Assembly: GCA_016786585.1 (NCBI GenBank)
Contig: JAEUUI010000030.1
Span: 620,001 to 684,000, forward strand
From: Cyclobacteriaceae bacterium
Lineage (GTDB): Bacteria; Bacteroidota; Bacteroidia; Cytophagales; Cyclobacteriaceae
Direction of reading: 5' to 3'
DNA: 64,000 bases
A program made the position numbers and the translations under genes. Below, piece by piece: positions 8,783-17,583 of this stretch; within the stretch, counting starts at the first letter, position 1, and every line of letters begins with the position of its first letter. A model generated the notes under the pieces. It searched no databases. It was not told the origin of the DNA and worked only from the letters and a program-made list of their open reading frames with translations.

Positions 8783-9409
8783 ATGATGCGCCTCACCCTC
8801 GTAGTACTCTTTGTATTCATAACTTTTAATGCGTTTCCGCAGGCGTCAACCGGTTCGGAAGAGTACGAACTGGTTCGTCAGGATGAACGGATTTTTCTGT
8901 ATGAGAAGTGGGCCGATTTTCCGGGAACAACCACCAAAGCCCGCGCACTTAAAATCATCTTTACCGCTTCCGCTTCCATGGAAAAAATGATCGAGGTGGT
9001 TACACAGGAAGCCAGGCTAAAAGAGTGGCAAAAAAATCTTGCTGAGTTTAAGAGTTATCCTAAAAACGATTCGACCTGGCACATCTATACCTGGTACAAG
9101 ATGCCATGGCCGCTTACCGATCAGGACTATTATGCATTATATAAAATCCGCGAGCGAACTACGAACCGCGTGGTATTAACATTCGAACCAGCCACGAACG
9201 AAAAGCTGGCACCCAAACGCGAGAAAGTCGACCGTATGAAAGCCTATGGAAAATGGGTACTCGAAAAAACGGCAGGTGGGAAAATAAAAGTTACGTACTT
9301 CATCACGGGCGAACCCGTGAATATACCACGAGCCGTAACCGACAACATTGTGCGCAACAACTTCATGAGTACTATGAACTCATTGATTTCAGTTGCCGAA
9401 TCGAAATAG
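8783..9409 (+). CDS. START domain-containing exported protein
   Basis: 208 aa with a signal peptide (M-M-R-L-T-L-V-V-L-F-V-F-I-T-F-N-A-F-P-Q-). A single START/lipid-binding-like fold covers the rest, recognised from the order W-x-x-Y-K-M-P-W-P-L-T-D-Q-D-Y, the central K-A-Y-G-K-W and the C-terminal P-R-A-V-T-D-N-I. Such proteins bind hydrophobic ligands in a deep pocket; the ligand here is unknown. Two adjacent ATG codons (8783 and 8786) could both serve. Twenty-four bases separate it from the serine hydrolase gene, so the two are likely co-transcribed. Confidence 0.75.
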   Translation: MMRLTLVVLFVFITFNAFPQASTGSEEYELVRQDERIFLYEKWADFPGTTTKARALKIIFTASASMEKMIEVVTQEARLKEWQKNLAEFKSYPKNDSTWHIYTWYKMPWPLTDQDYYALYKIRERTTNRVVLTFEPATNEKLAPKREKVDRMKAYGKWVLEKTAGGKIKVTYFITGEPVNIPRAVTDNIVRNNFMSTMNSLISVAESK

Positions 9410-9433
9410 TATCTTGCTATCAAACCTGCAAGC

Positions 9434-11047
9434 ATGAAACACCTGTTGCTGTTCTGCATCGGCTGCACGCTGTTTTTGTCAACGTCAGCACAATCAACCG
9501 ATACACTCAATCGGATCGATGAAATCTTTTCGCATTGGAATAATGCCACACCCGGTGGATCAGTGCTTGTTTCGCGGGGCGCAACGATCGTGTATCACAA
9601 AGCTTTTGGTTTGGCCGACCTGGAACACAACGTTCCCAACACCACCGAAACAATTTTTGAAGGTGGATCAGTCTCCAAACAATTCACCGCTGCATCCATT
9701 CTTCTTCTGGCAACCGAAGGTAAACTCTCCACGCAAGATGATGTTCGCAAATACATTCCGGAACTTCGGGTCTACGATGCACCGATTCTTATTCAGCATT
9801 TACTCAATCATACCAGTGGCTTGAAAGACTGGGGCTCGGTCGGGTCGCTTACCGGCTGGCCAAGAACTACGCGTGTGTATACACAGGAACTTGGGCTTGA
9901 AATTATCTGCAAGCAGAAGTCACTAAACTTCACACCCGGGACAGAATATTCCTACAGCAACTCGAATTATACGTTACTGGTAACGATTATTGAACGTGTT
10001 TCCAACATGTCGCTGGCAGATTTTACCCGAACGCGTTTCTTCGAACCACTTGGGATGACGCACACACAATGGCGTGATAACTTTCGGGAGATAATTCCCA
10101 ATCGCGCCGTAGCGTACAGTAACACCATGTCGGGCTACGAACAGATGATGCCGTTTGAAAACATTCACGGACACGGAGGATTATTGACAACCACGGGCGA
10201 CCTGATGAAGTGGAACACGTTGCTTCAATCTCATGCGATTGGCGGGGATAAACTCTATACGATGCGTGTCCAGCAAGGCCGGCTGAAGAATGGCGAGCAA
10301 ATTTCCTATGCAGGCGGACTCAGAGTTGAAACGTTTAATAATTACAAAGAAATCAGTCATAGTGGTTCAACAGCCGGGTATCGCGCATGGCTTGCCTATT
10401 ATCCGGATAAGAAAATGACTATTGCTATTCTCAGCAACGATGCAAACGGGAATGTAGTAGCCGCTGGAAAAAAGATTGCAGAAATTTTCTTTGGAAAGCC
10501 TGAGATGAAGACTTGGAATCCGGAACGCGTGCCATTGACTGAATCGGACATGAAACATTTTTCCGGTACGTATCGAAGCATCAGAGGGATTGATTCGTTC
10601 ACGCTCACGCAACGCGATGGAAAATTATTCTGGAATCAATTGCCATTAACGGCCATTCACAAGGATACACTTTATACAAACGGGATGAAGTGGGTATTCA
10701 TTAAGCCCGGGCGCATGCGGATAAAAAATGGCGCTGACACGTCAAGCTATCGAAGCGTTCGTGCGATCGACTCAACTTCCCGATATCTGCAATCGCTTGT
10801 CGGGACGTACATCAGCAAAGAAGCTGATACCGAATTCACGATCACAGTAAAACACAACAGCGTATGGATCAGTCGTAAGCCTAACACGTCATACAATTTA
10901 ACGCCACTCTATTATGATGGTTACCGGGGCGATGAATTTGAGCTGCTTGAATTCAGGCGCGACCGAAAAGGGAAGGTTACCGGTTTTGAAATCAGCCTCT
11001 CCCGTGCCGAAAGAGTTCCTTTCACAAAAGTTACCGCAAACCGATAA
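9434..11047 (+). CDS. Serine hydrolase, beta-lactamase/penicillin-binding class C fold
   Basis: 537 aa with a signal peptide ending near S-T-S-A-Q. The beta-lactamase-like domain has the nucleophile motif S-V-S-K (Ser79, Lys82), the second motif Y-S-N (Tyr174 to Asn176) and the third motif as H-S-G in H-S-G-S-T-A-G, near residue 310. The last 150 residues form a beta-rich extension, often seen in bacterial esterase/D-aminopeptidase-like members. It may act as a peptidase, esterase or cell-wall enzyme; resistance to beta-lactams is not implied. It is followed 5 bp later by the SGNH hydrolase gene. Confidence 0.85.
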   Translation: MKHLLLFCIGCTLFLSTSAQSTDTLNRIDEIFSHWNNATPGGSVLVSRGATIVYHKAFGLADLEHNVPNTTETIFEGGSVSKQFTAASILLLATEGKLSTQDDVRKYIPELRVYDAPILIQHLLNHTSGLKDWGSVGSLTGWPRTTRVYTQELGLEIICKQKSLNFTPGTEYSYSNSNYTLLVTIIERVSNMSLADFTRTRFFEPLGMTHTQWRDNFREIIPNRAVAYSNTMSGYEQMMPFENIHGHGGLLTTTGDLMKWNTLLQSHAIGGDKLYTMRVQQGRLKNGEQISYAGGLRVETFNNYKEISHSGSTAGYRAWLAYYPDKKMTIAILSNDANGNVVAAGKKIAEIFFGKPEMKTWNPERVPLTESDMKHFSGTYRSIRGIDSFTLTQRDGKLFWNQLPLTAIHKDTLYTNGMKWVFIKPGRMRIKNGADTSSYRSVRAIDSTSRYLQSLVGTYISKEADTEFTITVKHNSVWISRKPNTSYNLTPLYYDGYRGDEFELLEFRRDRKGKVTGFEISLSRAERVPFTKVTANR

Positions 11048-11052
11048 CGATC

Positions 11053-11709
11053 ATGAAAAAGATTGTGTTTCTGCTCGTCTGCTTTATATCAACGCTTTCG
11101 CTGACCGCACAGGAAAAGCATTCGTATGAGAACGAAGTCAGAAACCTGATCCGGCAGGACAGTCTGATCAAAACGCGGAAAGACCTCATTTTATTCACGG
11201 GCAGTTCAAGCATCCGCATGTGGACAGACCTTGAAAAAGATTTCCCCAACAAAATCGTTTTGAATCGTGCCTTTGGCGGATCCACCATGCGCGACTTGCT
11301 TTACTTTGCTAACGAGGTAATTGTTCCTTACAACCCGAAAACCATTTTCATTTATGAAGGTGACAACGATCTGGGTTTTGCGCATGCAACATCCGAACAA
11401 ATTATTGCTTCCGCGGATAGCCTGTTAACAATTATTCGCACAAAACTTCCTGCAACCGTTAAGGTGTACTTCATTTCACCCAAGCCAAGCATTGCACGCT
11501 GGCACCTGAAAGAGCAATACGTTCAGTTTAACAAAGACCTGCAAACGTGGATACGCAAAAAGAAGAACGTGTATTTCATTGATGTATGGAGTAAAATGCT
11601 GAACCCGGACGGCACAATCCGTAAAGACTTGTTTATTGAAGACGGTTTACACATGAACCGCAAGGGCTACGATATCTGGCGCGACACGATCCGCAAATAC
11701 GTGAAGTAA
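11053..11709 (+). CDS. SGNH/GDSL family hydrolase
   Basis: A small exported esterase-type hydrolase of 218 aa with a signal peptide ending at T-A-Q. Block I is F-T-G-S-S-S-I-R-M-W with the catalytic Ser in the G-S-S group (residue 51 or 52). Block III is Y-E-G-D-N-D. The catalytic Asp and His are Asp197 and His200 in D-G-L-H-M-N-R-K-G. These match the platelet-activating-factor acetylhydrolase-like subgroup. Likely substrates are acetyl or other acyl esters, perhaps on glycans. Last gene of a three-gene plus-strand run. Confidence 0.87.
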   Translation: MKKIVFLLVCFISTLSLTAQEKHSYENEVRNLIRQDSLIKTRKDLILFTGSSSIRMWTDLEKDFPNKIVLNRAFGGSTMRDLLYFANEVIVPYNPKTIFIYEGDNDLGFAHATSEQIIASADSLLTIIRTKLPATVKVYFISPKPSIARWHLKEQYVQFNKDLQTWIRKKKNVYFIDVWSKMLNPDGTIRKDLFIEDGLHMNRKGYDIWRDTIRKYVK

Positions 11710-11738
11710 GAGCCGCACGTATTTCCTAAATAAAGGTT

Positions 11739-11768
11739 GCAGGAACCCTGCTAAAAATTCCTTTTTTT
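11739..11768 (+). terminator. Weak candidate terminator after the SGNH hydrolase
   Basis: A 5-bp stem GCAGG/CCTGC with a three-base loop (11739-11751) is followed ten bases later by a run of seven T at 11762-11768. The gap before the T run makes it a poor intrinsic terminator. Confidence 0.3.
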
Positions 11769-11828
11769 ATAACTTCCAATCGGGTTACAAGCCCCATTTG
11801 ACCCCCATAAACGCCTTAAAAAACAACC

Positions 11829-12389
11829 ATGTTCGAAAATCTTGACCCCCTATTGAGGATTTTCTGGTTCGTGGCCATCCCGACCAGTTTAATCTTTTTG
11901 ATTCAAACCATTATGACATTTGCCGGAGTCGATGCAACCGATGGCCTCGAGGCCGACTTCGATGGCGAACTGTCGCACGGAGAAACTCCGTTTCAATTGT
12001 TCTCGCTGCGCAACCTGATCAACTTTTTGTTGGGTTTTAGCTGGACAGGCGTTTCATTCTTTAACACCATCGAAAACAAGCCCTTGCTAATCGGCCTTTC
12101 TGTGCTGATCGGTTCAGCATTTGTTTATGTTTTCTTTTTGATCATCCGACAGATTCAAAAGCTTGCCGAAGACAATTCGTTCAAGCTCGACAGCACCGTC
12201 AATAAAACCGCAGAAGTATACCTCACCATTCCTGAACGAAAGTCCGGCAAAGGGAAAGTGATGGTAAGTGTAAAAGGAACCTTTCACGAACTTGATGCCA
12301 TGACGGAATATGAAAAGATTCCCAGCCATGCCATGGTAAGAATTGTGAAAGTGCTCAATGGCAACATACTTCTTGTAGAAACGCTTTAA
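11829..12389 (+). CDS. NfeD-like membrane protein with C-terminal OB fold (flotillin partner)
   Basis: 186 aa with an N-terminal membrane anchor (about residues 10-30) and two more hydrophobic stretches (about 60-80 and 85-110). A soluble C-terminal domain begins near residue 125, with K-T-A-E-V-Y-L-T and a G-x-V-M-V-S-V-K-G pattern, as in the OB fold of NfeD/YuaF/YqiJ proteins. The next gene, 21 bp downstream, encodes a flotillin-like SPFH protein, the usual partner of this family. The family is thought to help organise ordered membrane domains. No N-terminal ClpP-like protease is present, so this is the short type. Confidence 0.72.
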   Translation: MFENLDPLLRIFWFVAIPTSLIFLIQTIMTFAGVDATDGLEADFDGELSHGETPFQLFSLRNLINFLLGFSWTGVSFFNTIENKPLLIGLSVLIGSAFVYVFFLIIRQIQKLAEDNSFKLDSTVNKTAEVYLTIPERKSGKGKVMVSVKGTFHELDAMTEYEKIPSHAMVRIVKVLNGNILLVETL

Positions 12390-12410
12390 ATCTAACCTCA
12401 ATTTTATTTT

Positions 12411-13928
12411 ATGACCCCAGTAGCCCTCATTCTGGTTGCCGTTGTGGTAACCTTTGTAACAATCACAGCCCTCATCTCGCGGTATAAGCGATGTCCGTCC
12501 GACAAGATTCTTGTAATCTATGGCCGCACAGGCGGAAGTTCCGCCAAGTGCGTACATGGAGGCGGTGCATTCATCTGGCCCGTTATCCAGGACTATGCTT
12601 TTCTTGATCTGAAACCTTTATCGATCGATGCCAACCTGACGAATGCATTGAGCCGTCAGAATATCCGGGTGGATGTGCCCTGTCGCTTTACCATCGCCAT
12701 CTCAACCGAGCATGATAGCATGAACGCTGCCGCGGAACGATTGCTTGGTTTAACGCACGGCCAGATCCAGGAGCTTGCAAAAGATATTCTTTTCGGTCAG
12801 TTGCGCCTCGTTATCGCAACAATGACAATCGAAGAAATCAACTCCGATCGCGATAAGTTTTTGGATAACATCTCCAAGAACGTTGACAGCGAATTGAAGA
12901 AGATCGGTTTGAAACTGATCAACGTGAACGTAACCGACATTAAAGATGAGTCGGGTTACATCGAAGCGCTTGGTAAAGAAGCTGCCGCAAAAGCGATTAA
13001 CGAAGCAAAGATCAGCGTGGCTGCGCAGGAAAAAATCGGGGAAACCGGTAAAGCTGCTGCCGATCGTGAAAAGGATACCATCATTGCGGAAACGCACCGC
13101 GACCGGGACGTTAAGATCGCGATCACACAAAAAGACAAAGAGGTCAGCATTGCATCTGCAAAGAAAGACGAGTCGATCGGTAAAGCCGAAGCGGAACGTG
13201 ACACCCGTGTAAAAACATCGGAAGCGAATGCCATTGCGATCAAAGGTGAGAACGAAGCGAAGATTGCCATCGCGCAATCAGAAGCCTTAAGACGTGAGAA
13301 AGAAGCGGAGGCCTTACGCATTGCCCTTGCATCAGAAAAAGTACAGCAGGCGAAAGCGTTGGAAGAAGCGTACCTGGCTGAACAAAAAGCAGAAGCGGCA
13401 CGTGCTGAGCGTGAACGTTCTACACAAAACGCAAACATTGTAATCCCTGCTGAGATCGCGAAACAACGTGCGATCATCGAAGCACAGGCCATGGCTGAAA
13501 AAATCCGCGAGCAAGCCAAAGGTGAAGCCGATGCGATTTATGCCAAGATGGAAGCGGAAGCAAAAGGTTTGTTCGAAATCCTGACCAAACAAGCCGAAGG
13601 CTACAAGCAGGTGGTGCAGGCAGCCGGTGGCGATCCGACCAAGGCCTTCCAGTTGCTGTTGGTAGAGAAGCTGCCTGAATTGATCAAGACCCAGGTTGAA
13701 GCGGTGAAGAATATCAAGATCGACAAGATTACCGTTTGGGATTCCGGTAACGGTGAGAACGGCGCCAACTCCACGGCTAACTTTGTTTCAGGCATGATGA
13801 AAACAGTTCCGCCTCTGAACGACCTGTTCAACATGGCCGGCTTGAATCTTCCAACTTATTTAAAGGGAGAAGAGTTAAAGGGAGAGGATTCTAAGGAATC
13901 GAAAGAGCTTACCAAAAAGGAAAAATAA
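12411..13928 (+). CDS. Flotillin-like SPFH protein
   Basis: 505 aa. A single N-terminal membrane segment (about residues 3-24) is followed by a band-7/SPFH domain (about 30-200, with I-W-P-V-I-Q and S-R-Q-N-I-R-V-D-V). A long Ala/Glu/Lys-rich coiled coil (about 185-390) follows, and then a flotillin C-terminal region (A-A-G-G-D-P-T-K-A-F-Q-L-L). This architecture fits YuaG/FloT/YqiK scaffold proteins that oligomerise at the membrane. The extreme C terminus is a charged Lys/Glu tail with a repeated G-E-E-L-K/G-E-D-S-K pattern. The partner NfeD-like gene is immediately upstream. Confidence 0.92.
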   Translation: MTPVALILVAVVVTFVTITALISRYKRCPSDKILVIYGRTGGSSAKCVHGGGAFIWPVIQDYAFLDLKPLSIDANLTNALSRQNIRVDVPCRFTIAISTEHDSMNAAAERLLGLTHGQIQELAKDILFGQLRLVIATMTIEEINSDRDKFLDNISKNVDSELKKIGLKLINVNVTDIKDESGYIEALGKEAAAKAINEAKISVAAQEKIGETGKAAADREKDTIIAETHRDRDVKIAITQKDKEVSIASAKKDESIGKAEAERDTRVKTSEANAIAIKGENEAKIAIAQSEALRREKEAEALRIALASEKVQQAKALEEAYLAEQKAEAARAERERSTQNANIVIPAEIAKQRAIIEAQAMAEKIREQAKGEADAIYAKMEAEAKGLFEILTKQAEGYKQVVQAAGGDPTKAFQLLLVEKLPELIKTQVEAVKNIKIDKITVWDSGNGENGANSTANFVSGMMKTVPPLNDLFNMAGLNLPTYLKGEELKGEDSKESKELTKKEK

Positions 13929-13941
13929 GGTAACAGATATT

Positions 13942-13986
13942 CGTTAATAGTTAATCGTAAAGGGTAAATACGATTAACTTTTAACG
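13942..13986. repeat. Inverted repeat between convergent flotillin and arginase genes
   Basis: Arms at 13942-13959 and 13969-13986 are 18 bases long with one mismatch and a nine-base loop; the inner ten base pairs are perfect. The hairpin lies 13 bases after the flotillin stop and 5 bases before the arginase stop. It could end transcription from both sides, although no strong T run follows on either strand. Confidence 0.6.
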
Positions 13987-13991
13987 GATAA

Positions 13992-14954
13992 TTATTCCGC
14001 CATCACCGGACGGCTTGCGATTGATTTCGCAGTAGCTTCCAGGATTTCAAATGCGCTTTCAGCCATCCTGTTTTCGGTATCCAGTGTAGGGTTCACCTCC
14101 ACAATTTCCCAGCAACACACACGCGGGTCTTTCACCAATTCAACGTTCAAAGATTTCGCTTCGTCTACGGTTAAGCCATTTGGTACGGGCGTACCGGTTC
14201 CGGTAGAAACACGGCTGTCAATACTGTCAACATCAAAAGAAATGTAAATCAGGTCGCAATGATCGAGCATGGCAAGCACACGCTTCGCAATTTCCGTTGC
14301 TCCAAGTTTCTTTACATCTTCTGTCTCAACAAAGTTGATGTTGTGCTTGTTGATCAAATAGTTCTCGGGTTTTTCCAGGTCACGCACAGAAACGTATACA
14401 ATATCTTCCGGATAAACCTTCGCCCCGGGGATACCTACATTCTTCAGTTGCTCCCAGTATTCAAGCGTTTCACCTTTCGGATCGTTGACTTTACATTCGA
14501 GGTTATCAATTCCGGTAGCCATGGCTAACGGCATTCCGTGCATGTTGCCGGACGGAGTTGTGTACGGCGTATGAATATCCGCATGCGCATCAATCCACAC
14601 TACCCCGAGGCGTGCACCGGGAGTTGCTTTTTTAATTCCGGAGATAGTTCCATACGCAGTACTATGGTCGCCCGCGATCACAAACGGAAAATTGTCGTCC
14701 CAGATGGTTTCATAAACCTCCAGGCAAACACGCTCTTCCATGATCAGTACACCATCGATAAATTTTGCGTATGAGTGCTTCGCGCCATCGAATAATAATT
14801 CATTCACATTCTCAACCTCTACCGAGTCGTAGGTTCTGAAAAAATCAGATTTCAGGTCGAGACTGGCAATTTTCATGGCCTCCACGCCCAGACTGGCCCC
14901 GCGGGTGCCGGCACCGATTTCGGACTTAACCTCAATAATCTTAATCTCTTTCAC
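13992..14954 (-). CDS. Arginase family ureohydrolase, probably arginase
   Basis: 320 aa with the binuclear manganese ligands G-D-H-S (His97), D-A-H-A-D (Asp122, His124, Asp126) and S-F-D-V-D. The substrate loop T-T-P-S-G-N-M-H-G (residues 132-140) and E-V-N-P-T-L-D near residue 285 match arginase, which binds the alpha-amino and carboxyl groups of arginine, rather than agmatinase. Expected reaction: arginine to ornithine and urea. The start is a GTG at 14954; no in-frame ATG lies upstream nearby. It is divergent from the arginine decarboxylase gene, so agmatine hydrolysis remains possible from context, but the residues favour arginine. Confidence 0.85.
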   Translation of the reverse strand: MKEIKIIEVKSEIGAGTRGASLGVEAMKIASLDLKSDFFRTYDSVEVENVNELLFDGAKHSYAKFIDGVLIMEERVCLEVYETIWDDNFPFVIAGDHSTAYGTISGIKKATPGARLGVVWIDAHADIHTPYTTPSGNMHGMPLAMATGIDNLECKVNDPKGETLEYWEQLKNVGIPGAKVYPEDIVYVSVRDLEKPENYLINKHNINFVETEDVKKLGATEIAKRVLAMLDHCDLIYISFDVDSIDSRVSTGTGTPVPNGLTVDEAKSLNVELVKDPRVCCWEIVEVNPTLDTENRMAESAFEILEATAKSIASRPVMAE

Positions 14955-15200
14955 AGGAGTACACTTAGAATTTTAAACGAACAGGGGAATGCTAAAGTTT
15001 GGGAACAGGAAAACAAAACAGAACCTTCAGCCTCAGAAATCAGGCAAGCCGTGCGCGATGGCGAAAACGGGATTGAGGTAACGTTTGTTCATGGTTTTTT
15101 AGCATTGCAAAGATGGCAAATTTATCCCAATATTGCACCCTATTTTTGTTGATTAAAACCGCGTTTTCAAGTTACTTAACCGCATAATTCAGAAAGATCG

Positions 15201-16592
15201 ATGAAGAGCTACCGGGACCTGATTGAGCAGACATTTGAGTTTCCCCAAAAGGAATTTAAAGTACGTGATCACGAGCTGTTGTTTAATGATGTGCCCCTGA
15301 TGGATATCATCAAGGAATATGGTACACCCCTTAAGCTCACGTATCTGCCACGGATTTCCGAAAACATCCGGTCGACACAGGCGCTTTTTAACAGTGCGCT
15401 TGAAAAATTCAAGTATAACGGCAAGTACACGTATTGCTATTGCACCAAATCGTCACACTTCTCTTTTGTGATGGAGGAAGCATTGAAGAATCAGGATGTT
15501 CACATGGAAACATCTTCGGCATTCGATATTCCGATCGTACGTGCGCTGTACGCAAAAGGAAAGCTTACCAAAGATTCATACATCCTTTGCAATGGCTTTA
15601 AGATGCCGTTGTATACACAATACATTTCCGAGTTGCTGAATGACGGCTTCAAAAACTGCGTGCCGATTCTGGATGAAATGGGTGAATTTGAAGAGTACGA
15701 GAAGAACGTAGTGAATTCGTACCGTGTCGGCATTCGCGTAGCAGCCGATGAAGAACCGAAGTTTGAATTCTACACGTCACGTCTCGGTATCCGCTACAGC
15801 GATATTATTCCATTCTACAAAGAAAACATTGAGAAGAGCAAGAAGGCTTCCCTGAAGATGCTGCACTTCTTCATCAACACGGGCATTAAAGACACCGCGT
15901 ATTACTGGAGCGAACTCAGCCGCTTCGTATTCAAATATTGCGAACTGAAAAAGATTTGTCCTTCACTCGACTCGATCGACATTGGTGGCGGATTCCCGAT
16001 TAAAACATCATTGACGTTCCATTACGATTACAAGTATATGATCGAGCAGATCGTGGAAAACATCAAATGGATCTGCGACAAAAATAACGTTGAAGTTCCC
16101 AACATCTTTACGGAGTTCGGAAGTTACACCGTGGGCGAAAGCGGAGCCGTGTTATACCAGGTAATCGACCAGAAACTTCAGAACGACAAGGAGCTTTGGT
16201 ATATGATCGATGGATCATTCATTACGCACCTTCCGGATGCCTGGGGATTGAATCAGAAATACATTCTGCTGGCCATCAATAAGTGGGACGATCCTTATCA
16301 CAAGATAAACATGGGCGGCCTTACCTGCGACAGCATGGATTATTATAACTCGGAAGCCCATACCGGTGAAGTGTTCCTGCCGATGATCAACGATGAAGAA
16401 CAATTATTCATCGGTTTCTTTCACACGGGTGCTTACCAGGAATCGCTCGGCGGTTATGGCGGCATTCAGCATTGCCTCGTTCCGGCCCCCAAGCATGTGC
16501 TGATCGACCGGAACGAAGACGGTGAGATTACCACTCGGTTGTTTGCCGAGCAGCAAAAAGAAGAATCAATGCTTAAGATTTTGGGTTACTGA
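15201..16592 (+). CDS. speA: Arginine decarboxylase, fold III PLP enzyme (short Bacteroidota type)
   Basis: 463 aa with an alanine-racemase-type TIM barrel. The PLP lysine is Lys83 in C-T-K-S-S-H-F, the glycine-rich phosphate loop is I-D-I-G-G-G-F-P, and the substrate-side Cys-Asp pair is in G-G-L-T-C-D-S-M-D. This matches the biosynthetic arginine decarboxylase group seen in Bacteroidota, shorter than the 630-aa E. coli SpeA because the helical insert and C-terminal domain are lacking. The product is agmatine, the first step of putrescine/homospermidine synthesis. The spacer to the divergent arginase gene is 246 bp. Confidence 0.88.
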   Translation: MKSYRDLIEQTFEFPQKEFKVRDHELLFNDVPLMDIIKEYGTPLKLTYLPRISENIRSTQALFNSALEKFKYNGKYTYCYCTKSSHFSFVMEEALKNQDVHMETSSAFDIPIVRALYAKGKLTKDSYILCNGFKMPLYTQYISELLNDGFKNCVPILDEMGEFEEYEKNVVNSYRVGIRVAADEEPKFEFYTSRLGIRYSDIIPFYKENIEKSKKASLKMLHFFINTGIKDTAYYWSELSRFVFKYCELKKICPSLDSIDIGGGFPIKTSLTFHYDYKYMIEQIVENIKWICDKNNVEVPNIFTEFGSYTVGESGAVLYQVIDQKLQNDKELWYMIDGSFITHLPDAWGLNQKYILLAINKWDDPYHKINMGGLTCDSMDYYNSEAHTGEVFLPMINDEEQLFIGFFHTGAYQESLGGYGGIQHCLVPAPKHVLIDRNEDGEITTRLFAEQQKEESMLKILGY

Positions 16593-17419
16593 CCCATCCC
16601 CGGCATAGCAGTTTTTGTAAACCCTGCAGGTATTTCGAAATCGGATGCCGGCAGGGTTTGTTTTTTAATCTCAATCACTTCCATCGTCATGGTGCCCTGC
16701 GGCATGGTCATCTCCATTTTCAGCGGCATTCCGTCAAGATCTTTATAGTACATCGCTTGTTTACCCTGACCCATTTTTTGATCGGCAAGGTTTTTAAAAT
16801 CAAGTCCTTTAATGTCTTTGGTTGTCCAGAATGTCTGGGTGATGGTGTGACCGTTTTCTGAGACTGTCACGATGCTTTTCGTGCAGGTATAGTTCAATAT
16901 CTTTTGAGTCTCGCTGGTTTTTGTAACCGTTACGGCCGGATCATGCGTAGTTGTTGCCTCTGCACTATGCGTGACAACCGAATAAGTTTTACTATCGCGG
17001 TTGATTACATAGGATTCATTTTTCCCCTTCTGATGAAGCGTCTCCATTCCTCCCATAATTCCACCTTCAATCATGGAAACAGTGCTGCCATTTTTGGTTT
17101 TCATCACCATGCCGGTTGGGATCATCGAATTCATGTTTCCGCTTTGCATATTCTTCATCATGGTTTCCATTTGCGCTTTTAGCTGCGGATTGGATTCCAT
17201 CATCTTTTTCATTTCCGGACTGTTCATTTTCTCCATTGCCTGCTTCATTTGTGCCTGTGTGGCGGGATCCTTCATTTTACGTTCCGCTTCTTCCATCTGA
17301 GCTTTCATTTTAGGATCGGTAATATCCATTTTCATCGACCATTTAACCGTCCCTTCAAAATCCTGTGCCTGTAAAACATTCACTAGCAACAGCAAGACAA
17401 ACAATAATCTGATTTTCAT
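16586..17419 (-). CDS. DUF4412 domain exported protein
   Basis: 277 aa from the ATG at 17419, which gives a signal peptide (M-K-I-R-L-L-F-V-L-L-L-L-V-N-V-L-Q-A-Q). A reading to 17491 would add 24 residues without signal features. A Met/Lys/Gln-rich, low-complexity helical stretch (about residues 35-95, with M-K-K-M-M and M-E-T-M-M-K-N-M) interrupts the beta-rich DUF4412 fold. The fold resumes with G-T-V-K-W-S and F-W-T-T-K-D-I-K-G-L-D. Function is unknown. The C-terminal M-P-G-M-G-Q ends 7 bp inside the convergent decarboxylase gene. Confidence 0.8.
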   Translation of the reverse strand: MKIRLLFVLLLLVNVLQAQDFEGTVKWSMKMDITDPKMKAQMEEAERKMKDPATQAQMKQAMEKMNSPEMKKMMESNPQLKAQMETMMKNMQSGNMNSMIPTGMVMKTKNGSTVSMIEGGIMGGMETLHQKGKNESYVINRDSKTYSVVTHSAEATTTHDPAVTVTKTSETQKILNYTCTKSIVTVSENGHTITQTFWTTKDIKGLDFKNLADQKMGQGKQAMYYKDLDGMPLKMEMTMPQGTMTMEVIEIKKQTLPASDFEIPAGFTKTAMPGMGQ

Positions 17420-17583
17420 ACAATTGGTGTTTAGTCTGTTCAAGTTATCGGCATTTTTTGGATAATTATTGTTGAACACAGGAAAAAACACAGGTTGGAT
17501 GCATCATTTTGGCAGATGAGCCGTAAAATTCAATCGGTTTGAACCCCGCTTTTTATTATTTTGCATAGATAACCACTGCCCAG

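Noticed and set aside
12956-13519. A 187-residue frame antisense to the flotillin coiled coil
   Set aside because: The Ala/Ser/Phe-rich sequence is the reverse reading of Ala/Glu/Lys codons; no known protein feature is present.
15141-15148. TATTTTTG box upstream of the arginine decarboxylase gene
   Set aside because: It fits the -7 consensus, but no TTTG or TTG lies 17-20 bases upstream, so I do not call a promoter.
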